Origin: JAWODU01 sp046483125
GTDB lineage: Bacteria; Verrucomicrobiota; Kiritimatiellia; UBA8416; JAWODU01
Direction of reading: 5' to 3'
Length of the DNA: 13,959 bases
NCBI GenBank assembly: GCA_046483125.1
Contig: JAWODU010000035.1
Coordinates: 1-13,959 of the forward strand
The notes below the pieces were generated by a model that did not search any database, was not told the origin of the DNA, and saw nothing but the letters and a program-made list of their open reading frames with translations. Shown here piece by piece: positions 1 through 7,219 of this stretch; the first letter of the stretch is position 1, and each line of letters opens with the position of its first letter. The position numbers and the translations under genes were made by a program.

Positions 1-73
1 TGTACCACTGGCATTACCAACTGTCCCTATCATATCTGAAACACCAGCTAGAGCACCTACTGAAAAGCCACCA
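1..73. other. Edge sequence unrelated to the duplicated sialidase gene
   Basis: The sialidase copy that begins at 1007 matches its paralogue at 2186-3346 up to base 74 and then stops matching abruptly. Bases 1-73 are less GC-rich than the interior. Read on the minus strand they stay open in a different reading frame (a Gly/Ala/Val-rich stretch with the residues SVGALAGVSDMIG), so they may belong to another gene. I do not recognise it. The sharp break fits either a recombination junction or a chimeric contig end. Confidence 0.4.
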
Positions 74-1007
74 TATAGCGCGTGCTGTTCATCGCGATGA
101 GCAGATCGCGGTCCGCATCGTAGAACACCTGCGGCGCGCAGCCCCAGTGCTTGTCCGGCGGGATATTGCTCGGTTCGGGATCGCTCCAGGTCTCGCCGTT
201 GTCGCGGCTGACCAGTTGCAGCAGCGGGTGGCCCTTGGCATGCTTGTCGTCGCGGATCAGGGCGACTACACGATTGTCGCCGCACCAGGCGCCGGCGATC
301 TCGGTGAGCTTGTGCCTCTTGCTGTCGGTCATCTTGACCACCTTCTCCCAGGTGACCCCGTCGGGACTGAAGGTGACGTAGCGGCGGCAGCCAAACATCA
401 TATACTGTTCAATGTCCGGGTTGTAGAACATCTGCCCGGTGGACCAGACGCCGGGTATGCCGCTGGCCTCCGGGTCGCTCCACGCCTCGGACTCCAGCAG
501 ATCGGACCAGGTCTTGCCGTCATCCTCGCTGACCAGGATATAGCGTTTCTCGGTGCTGCGGTCGGCGCGCATGCGGCGCATGAACAGCACCAACTTCCCG
601 TCACGGGTGACGCCGCCGAAGATGTTGCGGTCGTCGAATTGTCCGTCGCTGCTGTAGACCGTCTCGATCTGCGACCACTTGTCGTCGTCGGGATCGTAGA
701 TGGACTGTACGATGTGGCCGCCAGTGCCGACGTGGTGGCCCTCGACGCCGGGATCGCGCCGGAAGGCCAGCATGAAGCGTCCGTCGCTGAGCGGCAGCAG
801 TACGCCTGAGGCCATGTGATCGTCGCCGAAAAACGCGGGTTTGACCTCTGTGTACTCGAACTGTGGATGCGGGGCGTCCGCCATGGGCCCTCTTTCTTCG
901 GCATACCCGAGGTTGCAGGCGGCGGTGACCAACAGCAGGGATAGAGCACACATCAATAGAACTTCTGTTCGTATCGCGTTTTTCATGGTATGGCAATTAC
1001 TCGTCAT
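57..1007 (-). pseudogene. BNR-repeat sialidase-like protein, 3'-truncated duplicate
   Basis: This is a near-identical copy of the complete sialidase-like gene at 2186-3346, and bases 74-239 match 2464-2629 without a difference. The ATG at 1007 is preceded by AAGGAAG at good spacing; an in-frame ATG at 986 is the alternative. The product starts with a hydrophobic export signal (ALSLLLVTAAC), a possible but imperfect lipobox, and keeps the Asp boxes SEDDGKTW and SRDNGETW. After the residues AMNSTRY homology ends and three or four foreign codons lead to a stop at 57, so about 92 C-terminal residues of the family protein are missing. One or more propeller blades would be lost, so activity is unlikely. 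Relative to the intact copy it has a two-codon insertion in the segment that begins DSKRHKLTE. Confidence 0.8.
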
Positions 1008-1127
1008 GATCGTTCTTCCTTTTTTCGTTGTGCGTTTTGTCAAGATCCTGCAGGCTCTTGGCGATCGAACATCCTGTTCATCAGGGGTTTACGGTGCATT
1101 AGCCATTCTCCCCTGTTTTCCTGTCCA

Positions 1128-1217
1128 TTTCGGCTCACGATTACGGGCGACGATTACGGTGGACGATTCGGATGATTCTCCTCGTAATCCGTAATCGTCG
1201 CCCGTAATCGTCAACCG
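1128..1217. repeat. 90-bp near-palindromic repeat, copy A
   Basis: This block is identical base for base to 2009-2098 (offset 881). It is itself an inverted repeat: the 23-nt arm at 1137-1159 is the exact reverse complement of 1189-1211, with four further matching pairs out to the ends (1131-1133 with 1215-1217, and 1135 with 1213) and a 29-nt centre. The arms are built from degenerate 13-nt units of the type ACGATTACGG(G/T)(C/G)G. Copy A lies just after the four-helix-bundle gene in its direction of transcription and ahead of the truncated sialidase. Confidence 0.95.
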
Positions 1218-1224
1218 CTCTTCG

Positions 1225-1241
1225 GATGGTCTTCGACCATC
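1225..1241 (-). terminator. Hairpin at the end of the four-helix-bundle gene
   Basis: A perfect 7-bp stem (GATGGTC / GACCATC) closes a 3-nt loop and overlaps the stop codon at 1240-1242. No T-run follows on the minus strand, so it is a weak candidate for an intrinsic terminator. It may instead protect the 3' end of the mRNA or be part of the cassette's structured end. Confidence 0.4.
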
Positions 1242-1983
1242 ATGTTGCTCCGTTCTTCGCGCACCATGCATGAAGCATCGAAATCACCCGCCCCTGCATG
1301 GTTTTCCCGCCTTCGATGCGGGCCGCGTCGACTTCCCGCCGAGAAACCAGAAGATCGAGCATCAGAATTGTCTGGAAGGCGTGCTCCTCCGCCATCTTCA
1401 TGAATCGATTCTGGTCCGCTGGAGTTGTTCTGCCGTGGCCCTCGGCGATATTCAGGACGGTGCCCGTCGTGCTGATATCCAGCTTCTTTCGCATCCGGGC
1501 CTTCGGGCTCAGTTCCTCCAGCAACTCATGAATCCAACCCGCGCCCTCCAGCGATAGTCGGTACATGTCAAGGTTGGCGAATGGAAAGCACGGGCTGCCG
1601 TAGGCCGTGCGCTCTTCCCAAACACAGTGCGTCCCTACCCGCTTCATGCCAAGCAGCATCCCGCGTATCCGCCAAAGACTCATCAGCAGCGCTTCATGTG
1701 TCTCGCCCTCGACAATACATCTGGCGAAGCACACATCAAGCGAAGCGGCACACTCGTGTGTCGACGCAATGGAGACATCAAGAGACGAGGTGCGCTGCGC
1801 CGATCCGGGCTTCTGGGCGTTCGCCCGCATCAGATTAACGCCAATGCTCTCCATTGCTCTGTCCAGATGATCGAGCGCGACGATCGAGTTCGAGCCCTGC
1901 GATATGAGTTCCTCACACTGGCCTGTGACACTCAGGTAACGTTGGTAGACCTCAAGGCTCTCATGGGGAAACGTTGGCGACAT
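1240..1983 (-). CDS. Tandem four-helix-bundle (S23/IVS-like) protein
   Basis: The 247-residue product holds two copies of the domain found in proteins encoded in 23S rRNA intervening sequences. Domain 1 spans about residues 5-113 (begins FPHESLEVYQ) and domain 2 about 133-241 (begins FPFANLDMYR). Domain 2 keeps the family signature LNIAEGHGR (177-185); domain 1 has lost it (GVNLMRANAQ at the matching place). Single domains are usually about 110-130 residues, so the length fits a head-to-tail fusion. The ATG at 1983 is chosen because AGGAGG lies 8 nt upstream; a longer frame would start inside repeat B and is unlikely. The domains are small helical bundles with no known enzyme activity; related Avd proteins bind nucleic acid in diversity-generating retroelements. 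The role here is unknown. Placement between two identical palindromic repeats suggests a link with those repeats. Confidence 0.85.
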   Translation of the reverse strand: MSPTFPHESLEVYQRYLSVTGQCEELISQGSNSIVALDHLDRAMESIGVNLMRANAQKPGSAQRTSSLDVSIASTHECAASLDVCFARCIVEGETHEALLMSLWRIRGMLLGMKRVGTHCVWEERTAYGSPCFPFANLDMYRLSLEGAGWIHELLEELSPKARMRKKLDISTTGTVLNIAEGHGRTTPADQNRFMKMAEEHAFQTILMLDLLVSRREVDAARIEGGKTMQGRVISMLHAWCAKNGAT

Positions 1984-2008
1984 CTTCAACTCCTCCTGGT
2001 GGCGTTCC

Positions 2009-2098
2009 TTTCGGCTCACGATTACGGGCGACGATTACGGTGGACGATTCGGATGATTCTCCTCGTAATCCGTAATCGTCGCCCGTAATCGTCAACCG
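2009..2098. repeat. 90-bp near-palindromic repeat, copy B
   Basis: Identical to copy A at 1128-1217. Its 23-nt arms are 2018-2040 and 2070-2092. It lies directly upstream of the four-helix-bundle gene and probably forms its leader. The outer end on the minus strand reads TTGACG, which could act as a -35 element, but no convincing -10 follows. Because each copy is self-complementary, the outer arm of copy B can also pair with the outer arm of copy A and enclose the gene. Confidence 0.95.
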
Positions 2099-2185
2099 AT
2101 CCCTGTCTTCATGTCGTCTTCATTACTTTTCACAATACTTTTGACAGTGCTCTCCGAACCGAAGGCAATTCGGCACCACTGAACC

Positions 2186-3346
2186 TTACTCTTCCACGCT
2201 CATCCGGAAGTAATACAGGTCGGCCTGCTCGGCGCCCTGCATGCGGGCGCGTTCGGTGATGACAACCAGGAATTCGTCGTCGCTGATCGGGGCGATCGTC
2301 GGATAGCCGTAGAAGGTGTGGTTCAGGGGACGCTTGTCCCGAATCGAGTCGTCGGCCCAGGGGCGGGGAATCTCGAGCTGCAGCGTCCATCCCTGGGGAT
2401 TGTCGATGATCTCGCCGGGCCTGGCGGTGTAGACGTACAACGCCTGTTCGCTTTTGGGTTTGGTATAGCGCGTGCTGTTCATCGCGATGAGCAGATCGCG
2501 GTCCGCATCGTAGAACACCTGCGGCGCGCAGCCCCAGTGCTTGTCCGGCGGGATATTGCTCGGTTCGGGATCGCTCCAGGTCTCGCCGTTGTCGCGGCTG
2601 ACCAGTTGCAGCAGCGGGTGGCCCTTGGCGTGCTTGTTGTCGCGAAGCAGGGCCACGACGCGATTGTCGCCGCACCAGGCGCCGGCGACCTCGTTCTGCC
2701 TCTTGCTGTCGGTCATCTTGACCACCTTCTCCCAGGTGACGCCGTCGGGACTGAAGGTGACGTAGCGGCGGCAGCCAAACATCATATACTGTTCAATGTC
2801 CGGGTTGTAGAACATCTGCCCGGTGGACCAAATGCCGGGGATGCCGCTGGCCTCCGGGTCGCTCCACGCCTCGGACTCCAGCAGATCGGACCAGGTCTCG
2901 CCGTCATCCTCGCTGACCAGGAGATAGCGCTTCTCCGTCTGCTTATTGCCGCGCATGCGGCGCATGAACAGCACCAGCTTCCCGTCACGGGTGATGCCGC
3001 CATGGATGTTGCGGTCGTCGAACCGTCCGTCGCTGCTGTAGATCGTCTCGATCTCCGACCACGTGTCGTCGGCCGGATCGTAGATGGACTGCGCGATGTG
3101 GCCGCCCGTGCCGACGTGGTGGCCCTCGACGCCGGGATCGCGCCGGAAGGCCAGCATGATGCGTCCGTCACTGAGCGGCAGCAGGACGCCTTCGGACATG
3201 TGATCGTCGCCGAACAATGCGGGCTTGACTTCAGAGTGCTCGAATTTTGGATGTGCGGCTTCAGTCATGCGGCTCCTTTCTTCGGTGAACCCGAGGTTAC
3301 AGACGGCGGTGAGCATCAAGGTGGTCAACAGTGTGGATTTCATCAT
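2186..3346 (-). CDS. Secreted BNR-repeat sialidase-like glycoside hydrolase
   Basis: The 386-residue product has an N-terminal hydrophobic export signal (TLLTTLMLTAVC, about residues 4-15) and repeated beta-propeller strands with Asp-box motifs: SEDDGETW at 145-152 and SRDNGETW at 250-257, plus a degenerate SPDGVTW near 199. The family releases terminal sugars, classically sialic acid (GH33), outside the cytoplasm or at the cell surface. Arg-rich patches (FRRD at 67-70, LLRD near 233) could supply the substrate-binding arginines, but the true substrate cannot be read from the sequence. AAGGAG precedes the ATG, and the start overlaps the stop of the fragment at 3346-3720 as TAATG, which indicates translational coupling. 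It is the intact partner of the truncated copy at 57-1007. The four-helix-bundle cassette lies downstream. Confidence 0.8.
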   Translation of the reverse strand: MMKSTLLTTLMLTAVCNLGFTEERSRMTEAAHPKFEHSEVKPALFGDDHMSEGVLLPLSDGRIMLAFRRDPGVEGHHVGTGGHIAQSIYDPADDTWSEIETIYSSDGRFDDRNIHGGITRDGKLVLFMRRMRGNKQTEKRYLLVSEDDGETWSDLLESEAWSDPEASGIPGIWSTGQMFYNPDIEQYMMFGCRRYVTFSPDGVTWEKVVKMTDSKRQNEVAGAWCGDNRVVALLRDNKHAKGHPLLQLVSRDNGETWSDPEPSNIPPDKHWGCAPQVFYDADRDLLIAMNSTRYTKPKSEQALYVYTARPGEIIDNPQGWTLQLEIPRPWADDSIRDKRPLNHTFYGYPTIAPISDDEFLVVITERARMQGAEQADLYYFRMSVEE

Positions 3347-3720
3347 TACAGGTATCTCCTTGTGGGCAGAGACATCGCCAATGCGTCAGCTTTCACGCGG
3401 AGCATACGGCACTGACGATCCCGCTGCAGGTTTTCAGGGTTGTCGTTGTTGACGTACCACGCGATAAGCAGGGTGTCGCCGTCGTCGACGAGTTCGGCGG
3501 TGGGGTAGCCGCAGTCGTAATGCGACCATGTGTCGTCGACTACGAGTTCGATGTCATCCCGCCAGGTGCGGCCGCCATCGTGGCTCACGCGGGCGCGGAC
3601 GCCGAAGGGCTTGGTTCGGTGGCTGTAAAAACAGATCAGTGTCTTATTGTCGAGAAACACCGCTTCCCCCCATGTTTGCCCGTCGTCTTGCGAAACGTTC
3701 TTCGCATGGCTTTGCTCTTC
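3346..3720 (-). pseudogene. C-terminal fragment of a sialidase-like protein, in frame with LamG gene
   Basis: About 124 codons stay open in exactly the frame of the upstream LamG gene, separated from it only by the TGA at 3721-3723. The sequence contains two BNR/Asp-box motifs (SQDDGQTW and SHDGGRTW) followed by typical propeller strands (TLICFYSHRT, TLLIAWYVNN). A whole sialidase propeller needs about 350 residues, so the N-terminal two thirds are gone. There is no good start codon; a GTG at 3660 is the best. The stop TAA overlaps the ATG of the next sialidase as TAATG, which suggests this was the upstream member of a two-gene sialidase operon before its 5' part was replaced by the LamG gene. 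Confidence 0.7.
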
Positions 3721-4572
3721 TCATTGGAAGCATATGACGGTTCCTTTCGACGACGGCAGGAGTAACGCCCCTGCTCCTTTGTTGGCAAGCTTGGCGACTT
3801 CCTCGGCCGACAGCGCACGGTCAAGGACCAGGATGTCGTCGGCATTGCCGCCGAACTGTTCGTTTTCCAGATTTGTGCCGGACCCGTCTTCCCCGAAGTG
3901 GACATTCTGGGCAAGGGTTACGGACCCGCTGCCCGCGGTATTCGTATTCAAGTCGAGTTCCGTGCCGTCGAAGTAGATCTTGACGCTACCGTCGTCGTAG
4001 GTCACCGCGATGTGGTGGTAGGTGTTTCCGTCATCTTCAATGGGGACAATACTTGTTGGCTTGATCTCAGTGCCGTTGAGCCATAGCTCCACGCCGTTGT
4101 CGAAGGGGTCGGTATCAGCGGAATCAATGGTCACGATGAGATCGCCAGCGACACCGTCAACGTTATACGACGTGAACAGCCGCACCCGGGTAGCGATACC
4201 TGGGTCGGTCTTGCTGGCGTCGAGGCTAAACGCGGCGGCAAGGGTGAAGGCACTGCCAAGGTCCGTAGTGCTGGGAATTTCGATCCGGTTGGGGTTGCCG
4301 TCGTCAATGAAGCTGACCGACTGGCTGCCGAACGCCGCGTTGGCGGCGTTGGTGTCGACTGTGACACCAGAGGAATCAAAGATCGGGTCCTGCGCCCCGT
4401 CGTCGGTGAGCCGGTCCGAGACTGTGGTGCCCGAGTCAGGCGACTCGAACGTATAGAGAATGTTGGTGGCGGCATCGGCCGACGCGGCGAACAGGAGGCC
4501 CAGCCCCGCAGCGGCCACAGCAGTCATAGAGCGGGTCATCAGGTTATGCGCGAGGGGCCGAGTCATCTTCAT
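3721..4572 (-). CDS. Secreted LamG / concanavalin A-like domain protein
   Basis: The 283-residue product begins with a signal peptide (basic start, hydrophobic MTAVAAAGLGLLFAA, cleavage near SADA-A at 33-35). The rest reads as one LamG-type jelly roll: NILYTFESPDSGT at the start, FTLAAAFSLDAS, WLNGTEI, YHHIAVTYDDGSVKIYFDG, and the family ending ILVLDRALSAEEVAKL. Such domains bind sugars or act as adhesion modules on secreted proteins of PVC bacteria. AAAGGAG lies before the ATG at 4572. The end is odd: after about residue 268 the sequence (SSKGTVICFQ) reads like a sialidase strand, then meets TGA, and sialidase sequence continues in frame. No PEP-CTERM or other sorting tail is present. The gene may be a truncated LamG protein or a LamG-sialidase fusion with a nonsense codon. 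Confidence 0.75.
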   Translation of the reverse strand: MKMTRPLAHNLMTRSMTAVAAAGLGLLFAASADAATNILYTFESPDSGTTVSDRLTDDGAQDPIFDSSGVTVDTNAANAAFGSQSVSFIDDGNPNRIEIPSTTDLGSAFTLAAAFSLDASKTDPGIATRVRLFTSYNVDGVAGDLIVTIDSADTDPFDNGVELWLNGTEIKPTSIVPIEDDGNTYHHIAVTYDDGSVKIYFDGTELDLNTNTAGSGSVTLAQNVHFGEDGSGTNLENEQFGGNADDILVLDRALSAEEVAKLANKGAGALLLPSSKGTVICFQ

Positions 4573-4603
4573 GCTTTTTGTCTCCTTTACCCTTTAGCAA
4601 CGT

Positions 4604-5893
4604 CTATTCATCTCCAATACGGAAAAACAACCACGCGGTTCCGGCCCAGACAAGCATCAGGACCGCAAACAAGGGGGTGAACGGGGTCATTGGCAGGCCG
4701 AGCACGGGTGCGGCGAGCCCTTTGGAAAAGCCGACGCTCTGGCCGGCCAGGACGGGCATCAGGCCGGCAACAACGCCCACAACCGCGTAGCGAACCGCAA
4801 GGTACTCTCCTTTTCCGGCGTCGGAAACAATACTATTGTACATTAATCGAAACGACGCAACCATTGCCCCGGCGAGTCCGATCCCGAACAGAAAGAAGGC
4901 GGCGGCCATCCCGACCATCCGTCCGGTCTCTCCCGCCAACGGCAGAAGCATCCAGCCCATCGGCATGAGCGCCATCAACGAGAAAATGGTCACAAGAATA
5001 CGTCGGCTTCCGTGCCGGTCCGAGGCATGGCCCCACAAACGCGCCGAAACCGCACCGCCCGCCATGGCCGCGATGCCGAGGTGCACCACTCGCCCGCTGG
5101 GGATTTCAAGGACATCCTTTCCGTACAAGGACAGGAATGTGCCTATAAGCGCCTGACTGCCCTGGATCACGCCCGCCCCCAGCAGGAAGGCCAGGAAACG
5201 GCGGTCTTTTACAGACTCGATCAAGCGTTTCAGAAAAGCCGGATGGTGCGGGTGGCGCTGAACCGCGTGTCCGCCCGCCATTCGCATGGACGCCGCTATA
5301 CCCACCAGCCCGATACACGCAAAAAAGACATAGCCCACCTGGAAGCCGCCGAAACGGCCCAGCCCCAGATGCCCGTCGTACTCGATCAGTAATCCGGCCA
5401 GCCCAAGGCCCAGGCCTGCCGCCAGAGTACCAAACTGGTTTGCGGTTCCCTGCGCCCGACCCCGGATGTCGTCCGGCACAACATCCTTCAGCCAGGGATA
5501 GAAGGCGGTTTCGCCCAGCGATCGCTGTACGCCGAACAAGAGCACGCAGGCGGCGACAAACACAAACAACGCCTGGGCGCCGAAGGCGCTCAAAACCCAG
5601 GGCGCGAACACAAGGGCCATGATGGTGAACTTGCGCGAACCATAGAAAATCAGGTAACTGCGCCGATATCCCAGACGCTCGATCAGCGGCGTGCTCACCA
5701 GGGCGAGCACCTGCAGGAACGGAATCATGCCTACCACCATCCCTATACGCGCAGGACTCAGGCCCAGCTCTTTGAGATACAGCGGGAACAGCCCACCGCC
5801 GAACGTGCACATGGCAAAGGCGGAATTGGCGCCCGCCAGCAGGTAGAACCATTTCAGGGAACGTCGCTGTTCGGCGTCGGACAGCGGCCCCAT
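4604..5893 (-). CDS. Major facilitator superfamily transporter
   Basis: The 429-residue inner-membrane protein has about a dozen hydrophobic segments in two halves joined by a polar loop (HAVQRHPHHPAFLKRL) before the second set. The loop after the second segment carries the MFS motif-A-like IERLGYRRS, and an equivalent WGHASDRHGSRR follows in the second half. It probably moves a small solute by ion coupling or exchange; the substrate is unknown, though a sugar or sugar acid would suit the sialidase and LamG neighbours. The frame is open to a TTG at 6001, but the ATG at 5893 begins just before the first membrane segment and leaves a normal divergent gap to the AraC gene, so it is preferred even though its ribosome site (GAACGAG) is weak. 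A GTG at 5929 is another option. The LamG gene follows 31 nt after the stop. Confidence 0.85.
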   Translation of the reverse strand: MGPLSDAEQRRSLKWFYLLAGANSAFAMCTFGGGLFPLYLKELGLSPARIGMVVGMIPFLQVLALVSTPLIERLGYRRSYLIFYGSRKFTIMALVFAPWVLSAFGAQALFVFVAACVLLFGVQRSLGETAFYPWLKDVVPDDIRGRAQGTANQFGTLAAGLGLGLAGLLIEYDGHLGLGRFGGFQVGYVFFACIGLVGIAASMRMAGGHAVQRHPHHPAFLKRLIESVKDRRFLAFLLGAGVIQGSQALIGTFLSLYGKDVLEIPSGRVVHLGIAAMAGGAVSARLWGHASDRHGSRRILVTIFSLMALMPMGWMLLPLAGETGRMVGMAAAFFLFGIGLAGAMVASFRLMYNSIVSDAGKGEYLAVRYAVVGVVAGLMPVLAGQSVGFSKGLAAPVLGLPMTPFTPLFAVLMLVWAGTAWLFFRIGDE

Positions 5894-6017
5894 GGCTCGT
5901 TCAGGATGTTGAGACAATTTCGTATTCACGACGCCAACGTAGAGGATAAGACTGGCCAACGCCACGCGATAGACATACACTTTTCTGCGAAGTGGATGCA
6001 ATTATGTGAGCCTGACC
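5894..6017. promoter_or_regulatory. Divergent promoter region between MFS and AraC genes
   Basis: About 124 bases separate the two divergent starts. By position this should hold both promoters and the site bound by the AraC-type regulator. I could not identify convincing -35/-10 pairs or an operator by eye, so this is inferred from gene arrangement only. Confidence 0.35.
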
Positions 6018-6884
6018 ATGTCAAACAAACCGTCACAGGAACCTTTGCTGATTGACCTGTATCGCGACTTTGTCGACGCGTTTGCCCTGACAGCACCATG
6101 CACCTGCCTGTGGTCAACGCGAACAAACGGACGCCCGGCGCCATATCTCCACAGCCATGAAGACTGGGAAGTTCGCATCGTGCTGCGCGGTCATATCCCA
6201 TGGCCGGACGGCGAAACCGCCCACCATCCGACGTGCCTGTTAATACCTCCGGGCAGACTGCATCGGGAGTATCAATTCCCAAAGCGCGGGCAACCGGCAA
6301 TCGCCGTGCTCAACGGCGGAGGGATGTGGCAGGTTTGCGACAGGGGCGGACGCGGGTTCTTCGGGCTTGGCGGAGAGCCGTTGCGCTCCCGTCTCGGGCA
6401 AGCGCCCAACGATCTGCTGGACGCTTTCGCCAACGAGGCATCTGCGCTCGATGATGATACGCGCCGATTCTGGGAAAACCGGTTGCGCAGCATGTTCGAG
6501 GCGTTTCTTCTTGCCATGCTGGAAAGGCGGCACGGCGCCCCATTCGGCGACGCTTCGCTAACCCGCGCTCAGCACTACATCCACGCGCATTACACGCGGG
6601 CCAACCTGACGGTCGAACAGGTCGCGGATGCCGCGGGCTGCACGCCGACGCACCTCGCGCATGTCTTCCGCCGGGAGCTTGACGCGACCGTGCGCCAGAC
6701 CATCATCGACTGCCGACTCCGCAATGCGAGGCGATTGCTTGAAACGGGCCGTTATCTGGTCAAGGAAGCCGCCTTCCTGACTGGATGGCGATCACCCTAC
6801 CACTTTTCCAACACATTTGCGGCACGCTACGGTATCCGCCCCCAAAGAGTTAGTCGCTTGCCGTTGCAGGAGGAGCATCGATAG
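6018..6884 (+). CDS. AraC-family transcriptional regulator with cupin sensor
   Basis: The 288-residue protein has an N-terminal cupin-like ligand domain (HSHEDWEVRIVLRG at 45-58, then HHPTCLLIPPGRLHRE) and a C-terminal double helix-turn-helix from about 197 to 282. The first helix-turn-helix is LTVEQVADAAGCTPTHLAHV; the second carries VKEAAFLTGWRSPYHFSNTF, the classic AraC signature. Proteins of this type bind a small sugar-like effector and activate neighbouring catabolic genes. The divergent MFS gene is the likely target. The ATG at 6018 is used; an in-frame GTG at 6006 adds four residues. Neither has a strong ribosome site. It is a single gene on its strand; a palindromic repeat follows four bases after the stop. 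Confidence 0.85.
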   Translation: MSNKPSQEPLLIDLYRDFVDAFALTAPCTCLWSTRTNGRPAPYLHSHEDWEVRIVLRGHIPWPDGETAHHPTCLLIPPGRLHREYQFPKRGQPAIAVLNGGGMWQVCDRGGRGFFGLGGEPLRSRLGQAPNDLLDAFANEASALDDDTRRFWENRLRSMFEAFLLAMLERRHGAPFGDASLTRAQHYIHAHYTRANLTVEQVADAAGCTPTHLAHVFRRELDATVRQTIIDCRLRNARRLLETGRYLVKEAAFLTGWRSPYHFSNTFAARYGIRPQRVSRLPLQEEHR

Positions 6885-6888
6885 TCGT

Positions 6889-7047
6889 CAGGGCTCAAGT
6901 GGCTGTTGAAAAACTCAAGATTCCTCGACTGCGCTCGGGATGACAGCTTAGCTTGGCTCACGTTTTCTTGAATTTGTCATATCGAGCTTGTCGAGAGATC
7001 TCGCCTTAGGCGTGCAACACTGTTCTTCAACAACCACTTGAGCCCTG
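6889..7047. repeat. 159-bp imperfect palindrome, REP/MITE-like
   Basis: The outer arms, 6889-6910 and 7026-7047, are reverse complements at 21 of 22 positions (CAGGGCTCAAGTGG at the left tip). Inside, AAGATTCCTCGACTGCGCTC near 6918-6937 faces TCGAGCTTGTCGAGAGATCT near 6982-7001 as a second, looser stem. Sequences of the type 'CTCGACTGCGCTCGGGATGACA' split across such a hairpin are familiar as intergenic repeats in several bacterial phyla. No coding frame fits. It lies about 600 bp from a REP-associated transposase, which could be the enzyme that mobilises it. Confidence 0.75.
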
Positions 7048-7144
7048 CCCCTATCTTTCTCTGTGCAATCCATGGTTGCCCACCTCCTCACAACGCCCTA
7101 TTATTGCCCGCAATGCGCGGTTGATGAATAGATCAGGTCAGGAC

Positions 7145-7219
7145 ATGAAGGGCGAACCCAACATCCTTTTCATCATCGCGGGCTAGGTACGGTCGCAGTC
7201 GTGCGGCTACAACGAATAG
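7145..7219 (+). pseudogene. N-terminal remnant of a sulfatase
   Basis: From the ATG at 7145 the frame reads MKGEPNILFIIAG, a TAG at 7184, then VRSQSCGYNE and a second TAG at 7217. Type I sulfatases begin with (R/K)PNILFI(I/M)ADD followed by a (R)xxxxxxYG-like segment, so the match spans both sides of the first stop. The two metal-binding aspartates of the ADD motif fall exactly where GGC TAG now stands. The catalytic Cys/Ser segment and everything after it are missing. The gene is dead, and only about 25 codons remain. Confidence 0.6.

Larger units (their letters stand above)
1128..2098. mobile_element. Repeat-bounded four-helix-bundle cassette
   Basis: Two identical 90-bp palindromic repeats bound a single gene for a tandem S23-like four-helix-bundle protein, with almost nothing else inside: 25 nt from repeat B to the start codon and 22 nt from the stop codon to repeat A. 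The block sits between two near-identical sialidase genes. No transposase or recombinase is encoded inside, so movement, if any, would need help in trans. Flanking CCTGTC (1120-1125 and 2102-2107) could be a degenerate target duplication but may be chance. That the whole is a unit is seen in the sequence; that it is mobile is inference. Confidence 0.55.

Noticed and set aside
1015..1043. TTGACA on the minus strand ahead of the truncated sialidase as a -35 element
   Set aside because: The matching -10 position falls on the ribosome-binding AAGGAAG, with no TATAAT-like sequence.
1128..2098. CRISPR array or retron reading of the repeats
   Set aside because: There are only two repeats, separated by a gene and not by short spacers, and no Cas or reverse transcriptase gene is present in the window.
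1120..2107. CCTGTC on both sides of the four-helix-bundle cassette as a target-site duplication
   Set aside because: Only six bases match, they are not at the repeat edges, and the surroundings differ. It may be chance.
2318..3415. 365-codon plus-strand open frame opposite the sialidase gene
   Set aside because: It is a shadow of the sialidase gene: an equivalent shadow exists opposite copy 1, and it has no ribosome site or recognisable domain.
3721..3723. TGA read as selenocysteine or programmed readthrough
   Set aside because: No selenocysteine insertion hairpin was recognised and the downstream sialidase part is too incomplete for a functional enzyme. Nonsense mutation or a join is simpler.
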